Shown one piece after another: positions 49,301 through 61,239 of a DNA stretch of 64,000 nt (positions are counted from its first letter, which is position 1; each line of letters starts with the position of its first letter). The notes under the pieces were generated by a model. That model had not been told where the DNA came from. It did no database searches and saw only the letters and a list, made by a program, of their open reading frames with translations. Position numbers and translations under genes: made by a program. The DNA comes from Methyloversatilis discipulorum (GTDB taxonomy: Bacteria; Pseudomonadota; Gammaproteobacteria; Burkholderiales; Rhodocyclaceae). The stretch covers positions 3,348,001-3,412,000 of the forward strand of contig NZ_AZUP01000001.1 of assembly GCF_000527135.1 (NCBI RefSeq), in the 5' to 3' direction.

Positions 49301-49409
49301 GGTGCAGATCGACAGCGACGGCTTCGCCGGCGCCGGTGTGCCGCGCACGCTGGTCACGCTGAGCGGCGTGCAGCCCGGCCAACTGAGCGGCCAGAACTTC
49401 GCCTACTGA
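46314..49409 (+). CDS. Large secreted endonuclease/exonuclease/phosphatase-family nuclease with RTX repeats
   Basis: 1031 residues. A Sec signal peptide (1-30, ending VLA) precedes a beta-rich N-terminal region (to about 245), an Ig-like stretch, and an OB-fold region (about 345-590). An EEP nuclease domain follows (about 597-905) with KVASFNVLNYF, GLIEIENNG, VVNHFKSKSCGD, IGDLNAYGKEDPV and RSSDHDPVVIGLS. The tail has glycine/Asp calcium-binding repeats (GSAGDDVITGGAGADTL) and an RTX-type end. It resembles extracellular nucleases such as ExeM/XdsA, which degrade extracellular DNA in biofilms or as a phosphate source. Having both a signal peptide and RTX repeats is unusual. Confidence 0.88.
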   Translation: MSSKSVRPALPRTLVLALAAAGLLSQPVLADSTPQTLPFAQDWSDIGLVVSNDDWSAVPGVAGYRGDGLTGATGTDPQTLVADGGSTPIDVNANQTSPDTFTTGGVTEFHLADPVLALTGSGTADAPFLLLSLDTSGRSGITVRYDLRDLDGSTDNAVQPVALQYRVGNSGSFVNVPAAFVADATEGPSLAGKVTPVSVTLPAAADNQPLLQLRIITTNAVGNDEWVGIDNIVVDGGNGGGVNQAIVTSCPALSLQAGEGGSVNVSASDADSTVNALSLNGSLPAGITLGALTPAAGDGASASASVTVAAGTAAGSYAIGLRFANDDAQSADCTVNITVATAAAITPIPAIQGSGNASPLNGQTVTTEGVVTAVFPGLSGYYLQDEAGDGDVATSDGIFVYAPGNTAQVGQRLRLSAGVTEFNTVTELVSPTAVQVLGSGVSVQPTDVVLPEAFDGELERYEGMLVRIVSPLTVSQNYFQGRYGQVTLSAEGRLEIPTNRHVAGSAEALALRDANARRRIVLDDGSTAQNPNPIPFIGADDTLRAGDTVQLLTGVIDHGLITAAGDGPRDYKIHPTVAPVFERSNPRTAAPAPVGGNVKVASFNVLNYFTTVDQAGASCFPSGTRSDCRGADSALEFSRQQAKIVAALRAIDADVVGLIEIENNGQTAVNNLVSALNATYGANVYAAVGVPVGGRGGDAIRQAMIYKPARVATVGAAISDTAAIHNRPPLAQTFAATNGERFSVVVNHFKSKSCGDAAGVEADQGDGQGCWNPLRVQQAAALSAFVQQLTTSSGAADVLVIGDLNAYGKEDPVNALTAAGMVNLAAGIDLAYSYTFDGESGALDHALATPALATRTSGVAHWHINTDEPFVIDYNTEFKPQDLYAPHAYRSSDHDPVVIGLSLQKKIAGTAGRDRLNGSAGDDVITGGAGADTLTGGAGADTFVYQSMRDAADVITDFAPAQDVLDLRALLAGLGVVGDPRQSGHLRLVANAAGTLVQIDSDGFAGAGVPRTLVTLSGVQPGQLSGQNFAY

Positions 49410-49441
49410 GTCCTTTCCCGAATACCTGCAGGAGACACAGC

Positions 49442-50161
49442 ATGAAAACCCACGCCCTCGTGCGCAACCTGATCGCGGCCGGCCTCGTGCTGGCGAGCGG
49501 CGCTGCCAGCGCCGCCGCCTTCGCGGACAATTTCGAAAGCGGCCTCAATGGCTGGTTCACCGCAGGTGATGTGGCCGACGCCGGCGGCTTCATCGCCCTG
49601 ACCACCGCCTCGCTGACCGAGGTGGACGACGATCCGCTGCCCGCCGGCGTGTTCAACTTCTCCGGCGTCACTGCGGTCGAGGTCGGCGTCGCCGACGGGC
49701 TGGAAAGCCGCATCGGTCTCGCTCCCGGGGCTCTCGATACCGCCGACGGCTTCGCCTACGAAGGTTCGGCGATGTGGCGCGAACTGACGGTGAGCGCCGG
49801 CGACACGCTGCGCTTCGACTGGCTGTTCGCCACCTCCGAGCCCTATGTCAATCCGCTGCCGGATTACGCCTTCCTGCTGGTCGGCGATCAGGTCATCCGC
49901 ATCGCCGACGAGTCGGACGCGCCGTTTCCGCCGACCACGCCTTTCCGTCGCGAGAGCAACCTGTCGACCTTCGAATACGTGTTCACGCAGTCGGGTGCGG
50001 TCCGCCTCGGTTTCGGCATCGTCGATGTCGGCGACTACACGGCGACCAGCGCACTGGCGATCGACAACCTCAGCATTACGCCGGTACCCGAGCCGTCGGG
50101 CTGGGCGCTGCTGCTCGGCGGCCTCGGCGTCATCGTCGCCAGCGCCCGCCGTCGCGCCTGA
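49442..50161 (+). CDS. PEP-CTERM sorting domain protein
   Basis: 239 residues. A Sec signal peptide (1-25, ending ASAAA) leads a beta-rich domain. The C-terminus is the PEP-CTERM tripartite signal: VPEPSG, a hydrophobic helix WALLLGGLGVIVAS and a basic ARRRA tail. Exosortase EpsH/XrtA processes such proteins in bacteria that make exopolysaccharide. It is 32 bases behind the nuclease gene with a CAGGAGA ribosome site, so the two are probably co-transcribed. The mature domain (with FADNFESGLNGWFTAG) looks like a carbohydrate-binding fold. No exosortase gene is in the window. Confidence 0.9.
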   Translation: MKTHALVRNLIAAGLVLASGAASAAAFADNFESGLNGWFTAGDVADAGGFIALTTASLTEVDDDPLPAGVFNFSGVTAVEVGVADGLESRIGLAPGALDTADGFAYEGSAMWRELTVSAGDTLRFDWLFATSEPYVNPLPDYAFLLVGDQVIRIADESDAPFPPTTPFRRESNLSTFEYVFTQSGAVRLGFGIVDVGDYTATSALAIDNLSITPVPEPSGWALLLGGLGVIVASARRRA

Positions 50162-50163
50162 GC

Positions 50164-50754
50164 TCAGGCGCCGCGCGTCATCTTCCAGGCCGCTGCACCG
50201 ATCACCACCAGCAGCACGGTGGCCCAGCCGAGGCGATCGATGTAGCGGTGCAGCGTCGCCTCCATCCTTTCGCCACCCCAGGCCATCAGCCCGGCCACCA
50301 GGAAGAAGCGCGCGCCGCGACCGATGAAGGAGGCCAGCGTGAAGGGCAGTAGCGCCATCGAGATGGCGCCGGCGGCGATGGTGAACACCTTGTACGGAAT
50401 CGGCGAGAAGCCGGCGACGAAGATGGCCCAGAAGCCCCAGTCGCCGAACCACTGCTGCGCTGTTTCGTAGCTGGCCCAGTAGCGGCTCTCGCGCAGCCAG
50501 GGCTCGATCAGGTCGAAGGCGAAGGCGCCGATCAGATAGCCGAACAGGCCGCCGGCCACCGAGGTGAGCGTCGTGATCAGTGCGTAGAACATCGCGCGCC
50601 GCGGTGCCGCCATGCTCATCGGCGCCAGCATCACGTCGGGCGGGATCGGGAAGAAGGACGATTCGGCGAAGCTCATCGCGCCGAGAAACCAGGGTGCGCG
50701 GCGGTGGCGTGCCCACTGCATGGCGCGTGTGTACAGCGGAGAGAAGATGTTCAC
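50164..50754 (-). CDS. yqaA: YqaA/DedA-family membrane protein
   Basis: 196 residues with four to five TM helices. Features are FAESSFFPIPPDVMLAPMSM, GGLFGYLIGAFAFD and AIFVAGFSPIPYKVFTIAAG, typical of the SNARE-associated/VTT (DedA) superfamily, YqaA branch. These proteins are thought to act in lipid or envelope homeostasis. It is convergent with the PEP-CTERM gene (stops 2 bases apart) and upstream of msrQ on the same strand. Confidence 0.9.
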   Translation of the reverse strand: MNIFSPLYTRAMQWARHRRAPWFLGAMSFAESSFFPIPPDVMLAPMSMAAPRRAMFYALITTLTSVAGGLFGYLIGAFAFDLIEPWLRESRYWASYETAQQWFGDWGFWAIFVAGFSPIPYKVFTIAAGAISMALLPFTLASFIGRGARFFLVAGLMAWGGERMEATLHRYIDRLGWATVLLVVIGAAAWKMTRGA

Positions 50755-50824
50755 CCGGAACGTTCCGTGAATGGATCGGGCGCCATGATACCGGCGCCCG
50801 GCGGGCGGCCTGCGTGCATCCGTC

Positions 50825-51460
50825 TCAGGCGGTCTGTACCTCCAGCGTGCGCCGCATGCGGTGGCCGTGCCACAGTCGCAGCGCGAACAGCGCAGCCAGT
50901 ACGAGCGCGTAGGTGATGGGTTCGGTCAGGTCCTTTTTCACCAGCCACCAGTAGTGCGCGACGCCGAGCACGCCGACCGCGTAGACGGCGCGATGCAGGC
51001 GCTGCCAGGCGCGGCCGCCGAGGCGACGGATCATGCCGTTGGTCGAGGTGATCGCCAGCGGCAGCATGAGCACGAAGGCGGCGAAGCCCAGCGTGACGAA
51101 GGGGCGCTTGACGATGTCCGCGACGATGCCCGGCCAGTCGAAGAACTGGTCCAGCCAGACATAGGTCGTGAGGTGCAGGCAGCCGTAGAAGAAGGCGTAC
51201 AGCCCCAGCGTGCGGCGCAGCCGCACCAGCCAGTGCCAGCCGGTGAGCTGGCGCAGCGGCGTCACCGCCAGCGTGAGCAGCAGCAGGCGCAGCGTCCAGT
51301 CGCCGGTGGCGCGCGTGATGTATTCGATCGGATTGGCGCCCAGCGCGTCGCGCAGACCGCCCGCGACCAGCAGCACCAGCGGCAGCAGGCAGGCGGCCCA
51401 GACCGCGCGCCAGATCCAGGCGAACTGCAGACGGTCGGGGGTGAAGCCGCGCTCGCGCAT
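50825..51460 (-). CDS. msrQ: Haem b subunit of periplasmic methionine sulfoxide reductase (MsrQ)
   Basis: 211 residues with six TM helices. It has the ferric-reductase-like pattern ANPIEYITRATGDWTLRLLL, TLGLYAFFYGCLHLTTYVWL and RLHRAVYAVGVLGVAHYWWL, with the conserved haem-binding histidines. It takes electrons from the quinone pool and feeds MsrP. The start at 51460 is 2 bases from the msrP stop codon. The gene order msrP-msrQ is standard. Confidence 0.95.
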   Translation of the reverse strand: MRERGFTPDRLQFAWIWRAVWAACLLPLVLLVAGGLRDALGANPIEYITRATGDWTLRLLLLTLAVTPLRQLTGWHWLVRLRRTLGLYAFFYGCLHLTTYVWLDQFFDWPGIVADIVKRPFVTLGFAAFVLMLPLAITSTNGMIRRLGGRAWQRLHRAVYAVGVLGVAHYWWLVKKDLTEPITYALVLAALFALRLWHGHRMRRTLEVQTA

Positions 51461-51462
51461 CG

Positions 51463-52419
51463 TCAGAAGTGCTTCTTCAGATCCATGCCGGCATACAGTG
51501 ATGCCACCTGCTCGCCGTAGCCGTTGAACATGAGCGTCTTGCGCTTGGTGAATTCGCCGATGCGCCGCTCGCGCGCCTGGCTCCAGCGCGGGTGATCGAC
51601 TTCCGGATTTACGTTCGAATAGAAGCCGTATTCGCGGGCGGCGGCGCGGGTCCAGGAACTGAGCGGCTCCTTGTCGGTAAAGCGGATCTTCACGATCGAT
51701 TTCGCGCTCTTGAAGCCGTACTTCCATGGCACGACGAGGCGCATCGGCGCGCCGTTCTGATTCGGCAGCACCTCGCCGTACAGGCCGACCGCGAGCAGCG
51801 TCAGCGGGTGCATGGCTTCGTCGATGCGCAGGCCCTCGACATAGGGCCAGTCGAGCACGGCGCTGCGCACGCCGGGCATGGTTTTCGGATCGGCCAGCGT
51901 GGTGAACTCGACGTATTTCGCACCGCCGAGCGGCTCGACCTGCTTCAGCAGCGCCGACAACGGCAGACCGACCCAGGGCACCACCATGGACCACGCCTCG
52001 ACGCAGCGCAGCCGGTAGATGCGCTCTTCCAGCGGCGCCAGCTTCAGCACGTCCTCGATCGCCAGCGTCTTCGGCTTCTGCACCATGCCTTCGATGCTCA
52101 CCGTCCACGGTCGGGTCGACATGCGGTGCGCGTTGCGCGACGGGTCACTCTTGTCGGTGCCGAATTCGTAGAAATTGCAGTAGCTGGTGATGTCCTTGTA
52201 GTCGTTCAGCTTTTCGTCGGTCGACAGCGGGCTTTTCAGCAGCGGGCCGAGCGACTGGCCGCCGTAGCCGGCGGCGCGCGCCTCGCCCGACAGGCCGGCG
52301 CCGAGCAGCGCGGCGCCGACACCCAGACCGGCGGCGCGGATGAAGTCGCGGCGGCTGTCGAACAGCGCGCGCGGGGTGATTTCGGACGGCACGATGTCCG
52401 TCTGGCGTTTGATCAGCAT
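51463..52419 (-). CDS. msrP: Periplasmic methionine sulfoxide reductase catalytic subunit (MsrP)
   Basis: 318 residues. A twin-arginine signal ([20 protein letters not shown]) is followed by the molybdopterin oxidoreductase fold. The Mo-ligand cysteine is in [17 protein letters not shown], and a second motif is [20 protein letters not shown]. It reduces methionine sulfoxide in envelope proteins damaged by oxidants or hypochlorite, with MsrQ as electron donor. It is a second Tat/molybdenum system in this window. Confidence 0.96.
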   Translation of the reverse strand: MLIKRQTDIVPSEITPRALFDSRRDFIRAAGLGVGAALLGAGLSGEARAAGYGGQSLGPLLKSPLSTDEKLNDYKDITSYCNFYEFGTDKSDPSRNAHRMSTRPWTVSIEGMVQKPKTLAIEDVLKLAPLEERIYRLRCVEAWSMVVPWVGLPLSALLKQVEPLGGAKYVEFTTLADPKTMPGVRSAVLDWPYVEGLRIDEAMHPLTLLAVGLYGEVLPNQNGAPMRLVVPWKYGFKSAKSIVKIRFTDKEPLSSWTRAAAREYGFYSNVNPEVDHPRWSQARERRIGEFTKRKTLMFNGYGEQVASLYAGMDLKKHF

Positions 52420-52486
52420 GGGTACACTCCTGGCTTCATGTCTGTGCAGACCGTGTCAGGTCGCCAGACCTTACCGAAGACCGCAA

Positions 52487-53299
52487 ATGAGCAGAAAGAT
52501 TTTCGACGCACTGCACGATGCGCTGATGTGCGCCCACCCCGAGGACAAATGCGCACAGGTGGCGAGCCTGTGGCGCGACTGGCAGGCCGGCGCCGTGTTC
52601 GACCGGGCGGCCGCCCCGCCGCATGCGATCGACGACGCGGGCCGGCCGACCAGGCCCGAACTGGTCGAACCGTCGGCCCTGCGCTCGCGCCGCATCGGCA
52701 GCCGCGAGGGCCACGGCGCGATGATTCACGCCATCTGCCACATCGAATTCACCGCCATCAATCTGGCGCTCGACGCCGCCTGGCGCTTCCGTGAACTGCC
52801 GGACGACTATCTGGGCGACTGGCTGCGTGTCGCCGCCGACGAGGCGCGTCACTTCGGGCTGCTGCGTGCCCATCTGCGTACGCTGGGCTACGACTACGGC
52901 GATTTTCCGGCGCACGCCGGTCTGTGGGACATGGCGCGCCGCACCGCGCACGATGCGCTGGTGCGCATGGCGCTGGTGCCGCGCGTGCTCGAAGCGCGCG
53001 GGCTGGACGCGACGCCGCCCATCATGGACAAGCTGCGCGCGATCGGCGATCAGGCGGCGCTGGACATCCTGGACATCGTGCTGAGCGACGAAATCACCCA
53101 CGTGGCGGTCGGTGACCGCTGGTTCCGTCACCTGTGCGCGCAGCGCGGGCTGGCGCCGGAGGCGACCTTCCTGCACTTGTTCAACACCTTCGATGCGCCG
53201 CGGCTGCAGCCGCCGGTCAACGAAAAAGCCCGCCTGGAGGCGGGCTTTTCCGAGAGCGAGATCGAAACGCTGGCGAATCAGCGCAGGCCGGCTGCGTAG
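52487..53299 (+). CDS. DUF455 ferritin-like protein
   Basis: 270 residues. Helix bundle residues AICHIEFTAINLALDAAWRF, AADEARHFGLLRAHL and DEITHVAVGDRWFRHLC provide Glu/His ligands (ExxH patterns) for a di-iron centre, as in MiaE-like and ferritin-like proteins. The function is not known. It overlaps cytochrome c4 tail to tail by 22 bases. A terminator hairpin lies inside its last 25 codons. The start has GACCGCAA rather than a good Shine-Dalgarno, but it agrees with the family's usual N-terminus. Confidence 0.85.
   Translation: MSRKIFDALHDALMCAHPEDKCAQVASLWRDWQAGAVFDRAAAPPHAIDDAGRPTRPELVEPSALRSRRIGSREGHGAMIHAICHIEFTAINLALDAAWRFRELPDDYLGDWLRVAADEARHFGLLRAHLRTLGYDYGDFPAHAGLWDMARRTAHDALVRMALVPRVLEARGLDATPPIMDKLRAIGDQAALDILDIVLSDEITHVAVGDRWFRHLCAQRGLAPEATFLHLFNTFDAPRLQPPVNEKARLEAGFSESEIETLANQRRPAA
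53224..53249 (-). terminator. Bidirectional-type terminator of the cytochrome c4 gene, inside the DUF455 coding region
   Basis: GCCCGCC (53228-53234), loop TGGA, GGCGGGC (53239-53245), flanked by AAAA and TTTT. On the minus strand it lies 29 bases past the cytochrome stop and is followed by TTTT. On the plus strand it falls within the last codons of the DUF455 gene. Confidence 0.8.
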
Positions 53300-53928
53300 T
53301 CGGCCACCGCCTTGATTTCGGCGTCGGTCATCTTCACCGCGATCATGCGCATCATCTTGGCCGGGTCGTTGGCGCGTTCGCCGACGCGGAAGGTCTTCAG
53401 CTGCGCTTCGGTGTAGTCGGCGTGCTGACCGGCGATGCGCGGGTACTGCGCCGGCAGGCCGGCGCCGGCCGGGCCGTGACAGCCGGCACAGGCGGGCAGA
53501 CCCTTGCTCTGGTCGCCACCGCGCCACAGCTTCTGGCCCAGTTCGATGCTTTCACGCGAGCCCTTGGCTTCGCCGCCGGTCGGCTTCTGGCTGGAGTAGT
53601 AGGCGGCGAGGTTGCGCATGTCCTGATCGGACAGGCCGGCCACCATGCCGGCCATCACGCCATTGACGCGCTCGGCCGGCTTGCCGTCCTTGGCCTTGAA
53701 GTTCATCAGCTGCTTGTACAGGTATTCCGGGTGCTGGCCGGCGAGCTTCGGATTGGCCGGGATGGCGCTGTTGCCATCGGCGCCATGACAGGCTGCACAC
53801 ACCTGGGTGGCAATGGTCTTGCCCGCGGCTGCGTCGGCCTTCGGGGCTGCTTTTTCTTCGGAGGCCAGCGCGCTGGCCGAAACGAGGGTCAGGGACAGGG
53901 CGAAACCAAGAGCGGTGAGGTGGCGCAT
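53278..53928 (-). CDS. Dihaem cytochrome c4
   Basis: 216 residues. A Sec signal peptide (1-22, ending ALA) and two CXXCH haem sites, CAACH (44-48) and CAGCH (147-151), mark a two-domain c4-type cytochrome. Methionines suited as sixth ligands occur in each half. It shuttles electrons in the periplasm, probably to a cbb3 or related oxidase. It is divergent from engB, the common gammaproteobacterial and betaproteobacterial arrangement. Confidence 0.93.
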   Translation of the reverse strand: MRHLTALGFALSLTLVSASALASEEKAAPKADAAAGKTIATQVCAACHGADGNSAIPANPKLAGQHPEYLYKQLMNFKAKDGKPAERVNGVMAGMVAGLSDQDMRNLAAYYSSQKPTGGEAKGSRESIELGQKLWRGGDQSKGLPACAGCHGPAGAGLPAQYPRIAGQHADYTEAQLKTFRVGERANDPAKMMRMIAVKMTDAEIKAVADYAAGLR

Positions 53929-54036
53929 GACTTTCCTTGAGCGGTGATGCCGGGCAAAGGTCCGGGAAAATTTCGGTGATACGCTAAACTCCTCATTTTA
54001 CCGTGTTTTCCCGGGCGCGCATTGCGCGATTCTGAT

Positions 54037-54662
54037 TTGTCCTCTCTCTTCCGCGGCGCCTCCTTCCATATCTCCGTTGCCAAGCCATCCGGCCTGCCAG
54101 CGCCCATCGGCCCGGAGATCGCTTTCGCCGGGCGTTCGAACGCCGGCAAATCCAGTGCGATCAATACGCTGGTCGGTCACACGCGACTGGCCTTCGTCAG
54201 CAAGACGCCGGGCCGCACTCAGTTGATCAACTACTTCAAGCTGGTCAAGGGTGGCTTCCTGGTCGATCTGCCGGGCTACGGCTTCGCCCAGGTGCCGGTC
54301 GAGGTGCGTCGCGCCTGGGCGGGGCTGATCGAGCGTTACCTGAAGGAACGCGAAAGTCTGGTCGGGCTGGTGCTCATCATGGATTCGCGTCACCCGCTGA
54401 CCGAACTCGACTGGAACATGATCCAGTGGTTCTCGCAGAGCGGAAAGCCGATGCACGTGCTGCTCACCAAGGCCGACAAGCTCACGCGCAGCGCACAGGC
54501 GGCCACGCTGGCCGACGTGCGCCGCCAGCTTTCGGGGATGGGTGAGCAGGTGACGGTGCAACTGTTCTCCAGCCTGAAGAAGACCGGCGTCGACGAGGTC
54601 GAGCAGGTGGTCGCGCCGTGGCTGAACGCGGCGCTGCCGGCGCCCGACACGCCCGCGGCCTG

Positions 54663-54663
<1 letters not shown>
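54037..54663 (+). CDS. engB: Ribosome biogenesis GTPase EngB (YihA/YsxC)
   Basis: 208 residues from a TTG at 54037; another in-frame TTG at 54022 adds five residues. There is no ATG choice. The G motifs are GRSNAGKSS, TPGRTQ, DLPGYG, TKAD and SSLKK. EngB is needed for 50S subunit assembly. Homology to E. coli YihA favours the later TTG. Neither start has a clear Shine-Dalgarno. The 3' end abuts a convergent small RNA gene. Confidence 0.95.
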
Positions 54664-56565
<1,902 letters not shown>

Positions 56566-56618
56566 GTTTTACCCCCTCCGGGGGACGGGCCGGGCGTCGC
56601 CCGGCCCAGGGGGCACGT

Positions 56619-57560
<942 letters not shown>

Positions 57561-57581
57561 CTAGCCTTGCACCGCACAAAC

Positions 57582-57613
57582 AAAAAGCGGACACCGGCAG
57601 GGTGTCCGCTTTT
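57582..57613. terminator. Bidirectional Rho-independent terminator between hsp20 and argB
   Basis: GCGGACACC (57587-57595), loop GGCAG, GGTGTCCGC (57601-57609), flanked by AAAAA and TTTT. On the minus strand it ends the hsp20 transcript 17 bases past its stop codon. Confidence 0.92.
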
Positions 57614-57630
57614 GCCGGGGTGCGAACGGC

Positions 57631-58053
57631 TTACTGGATGGTGAGTTTCTTCGAGGCGGCGACAACCTTCTTCGGCAGCGTCAGTTCCAGCACACCGTCG
57701 GCGAAACGGGCCTGGGCCCGTGCTTCGTCGATGTCCTGGCCGAGCTGGAAGCTGCGCGACACCTTGCCGTAGTGGCGCTCGGAACGCAGCACACGCTCAC
57801 CTTCCTTGTTCTCCACCGTGCGCTTCTTTTCGGCGCTGATCGACACCACAGAGCCCTCGATGTTCACGTGGATGTCGTCCTTCGCCACGCCAGGCAGGTC
57901 GGCGTGCACGGTGTAGGCGTCCTTGTCTTCCTTCACGTCGACCTTGAGCGCCGGTACGTCGGGGTTGCCGGCGAGATCGACCGGCTGCAGCACGAGGCCG
58001 CGAAAGTCCTTGAACAGATTTTCGAAGGGGTCCCAGCGGGTCACTTGATTCAT
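57631..58053 (-). CDS. Hsp20/alpha-crystallin small heat-shock protein
   Basis: 140 residues. The start at 58053 has AAAGGA at good spacing. The N-terminus MNQVTRWDPFENLFKDFRGL is typical. The alpha-crystallin domain contains VDVKEDKDAYTVHADLPGVA, GSVVSISAEKK and VLRSERHYGKVSRSFQLG, and the chain ends near ADGVLELTLPKK. It holds unfolding proteins under heat stress. No ROSE or fourU thermometer could be identified in the short 5' region, although I only inspected it by eye. Confidence 0.95.
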   Translation of the reverse strand: MNQVTRWDPFENLFKDFRGLVLQPVDLAGNPDVPALKVDVKEDKDAYTVHADLPGVAKDDIHVNIEGSVVSISAEKKRTVENKEGERVLRSERHYGKVSRSFQLGQDIDEARAQARFADGVLELTLPKKVVAASKKLTIQ

Positions 58054-58122
58054 CGTTTCGTCCTTTCCATGTCGGGTGCGGGTATCCGCGTACACCCAAA
58101 CTAGGGTTGGAAAAAAACGATT

Positions 58123-58572
58123 TCAAGACCGCCCGTTCAGGCGCTTGCGCTGGGTCAACATCCGGATCGCATCGCGATTCGTCCATGAGAACACCGCATC
58201 GAGTGCCTCGCGCCAGGGCAGCCAGCGCCAGTCGCGGTGTTCGTCCGGCGCCAGCCGGATCGGCGTGTCGCGCGGCACGCAGAGGCTGAAGGCGTGCTCG
58301 GTGTTGTGGGTAACGCCCGGTGGATAGCGGTGGCGCCAGATCGGATAGATTTCGAAGCGGCTGCTGTGGTGCCAGCGGTCGAAGGCCGCGGCTGGCGCGA
58401 CGATGCCGGTCTCTTCCTCGACTTCGCGCTGCGCCGCCTGTTCCGGTGTTTCACCGGCTTCGATGCTGCCGGTCACCGACTGCCAGTAGCCCGGATGTTT
58501 TGCCCGCTCGATCAGCAGGATGTCGCCGCCGTCGCTGTGGATCAGCACCAGGACCGACTGCGGGCGCTTCAT
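58123..58572 (-). CDS. nudB: Dihydroneopterin triphosphate diphosphatase (Nudix)
   Basis: 149 residues. The Nudix box runs GSIEAGETPEQAAQREVEEE and TGI. The family-specific N-terminus is KRPQSVLVLIHS. NudB removes pyrophosphate from dihydroneopterin triphosphate in folate synthesis. It overlaps the barstar gene by ATGA (58569-58572). Its place downstream of aspS is common in betaproteobacteria. Confidence 0.92.
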   Translation of the reverse strand: MKRPQSVLVLIHSDGGDILLIERAKHPGYWQSVTGSIEAGETPEQAAQREVEEETGIVAPAAAFDRWHHSSRFEIYPIWRHRYPPGVTHNTEHAFSLCVPRDTPIRLAPDEHRDWRWLPWREALDAVFSWTNRDAIRMLTQRKRLNGRS

Positions 58573-59024
58573 GCGCTGGCCATGAAGGGGCGGGCGCGGG
58601 TGTGCGGCTGGTCGATCAGCACCCAGAAGGGGGTGCCGCGGCCGCGCCACTCGTCGGCGGTGTCGTTCAGCACGGCCACCAGCGCGTCGAAATCGTCCTT
58701 GCAGCGCTCGACCGGCTTGGCGCAGTTGCTCAGATGCAGCAGGTAGCCGCCGCTGGCCGGCAACCAGGACAGGTCGCCGAGGCAGTCGCCGAGCGCGTCG
58801 AGGTTGTGGCCGAAGGTGTCGGGAAAGCCCATCGTTTCGGCGAACAGCTGCAGCAGCGACGCCTGGTCGCGCGTGTCTTTCAGGTCGAGGCCGATCAGCA
58901 GCAGGCCGGCCGGCTCGGCGAAGCGTGCTGCGCGCGCGGCGGCGGTCGGCTGGGCGGAGAACACGCCGCTGCGGGCGGCGTCGCCGAGGCGTGCCTGCAT
59001 CGAATCAGGGGGCAGTGCGGACAT
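58569..59024 (-). CDS. Barstar-family RNase inhibitor
   Basis: 151 residues. The C-terminal part fits the barstar fold: LLLIGLDLKDTRDQASLLQL, FAETMGFPDTFGHNLDALGD and CLGDLSWLP. These are the family's conserved helix and acidic inhibitory region (FxxxxGFPxxxGxNxDAL). It presumably blocks the RNase encoded just upstream. AAGGA lies 7 bases before the ATG, within the 3' end of the RNase gene. About 35 N-terminal residues are extra compared with classical barstar. Confidence 0.92.
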   Translation of the reverse strand: MSALPPDSMQARLGDAARSGVFSAQPTAAARAARFAEPAGLLLIGLDLKDTRDQASLLQLFAETMGFPDTFGHNLDALGDCLGDLSWLPASGGYLLHLSNCAKPVERCKDDFDALVAVLNDTADEWRGRGTPFWVLIDQPHTRARPFMASA

Positions 59025-59027
59025 CGT

Positions 59028-59402
59028 TCATTCCTTGATGCGGCGGAAGCTGCGGTAGTGATCCGCCGTGTACCAGTATTCGCCGGAACTGCGCACGTCG
59101 CCGTCGGCGCCGCTGCCGGCGACGATGCGACGGGCGCCGCGGTGGTTCAGGCCGGGTGTGGGCACCGTGTATTCGCGGTAATAGCCGCGTTTCTGCATCG
59201 GCAGACGGCGTTCGCGATTGTGGAACACGACGCCGTCGCGTTTGTACGGGAAAGGCCCGCCCTGGCGGATCAGCGCCAGCGTCTGCGCCGCTTCCGGCGG
59301 CAGTTGCGCCAGCTCCACCTCGGGCGAGGCGAAACCGGTCAGCAACAGCCACAGGGCCAGGATCGGCGCCAGCAGTGGCGCCGGGAGCAGACGGGTCGTC
59401 AC
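59028..59402 (-). CDS. Secreted barnase-type guanyl-specific ribonuclease
   Basis: 124 residues. A signal peptide (about 1-25) leads a small RNase N1/T1-fold domain. Catalytic positions can be placed as Glu77 (YREYTVPTPG), Arg91/92 (GARRIVAG) and His115 (YTADHYRSF). FPYKRDGVVFHNRERRLP matches the family. The enzyme cleaves RNA after guanosine. The stop codon lies 4 bases from the barstar start, so inhibitor and enzyme are made together. The start overlaps nothing and lies 4 bases from the aspS stop codon. Confidence 0.9.
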   Translation of the reverse strand: MTTRLLPAPLLAPILALWLLLTGFASPEVELAQLPPEAAQTLALIRQGGPFPYKRDGVVFHNRERRLPMQKRGYYREYTVPTPGLNHRGARRIVAGSGADGDVRSSGEYWYTADHYRSFRRIKE

Positions 59403-59406
59403 GGAC

Positions 59407-61200
<1,794 letters not shown>

Positions 61201-61239
61201 GGTGTGATTCCGGGAAAGTGCGGGGTCGGAAACCCCGGT

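Noticed and set aside
46317..49382. 1021-residue open frame on the minus strand
   Set aside because: It lies opposite the nuclease gene, whose signal peptide and catalytic motifs are in the plus frame.
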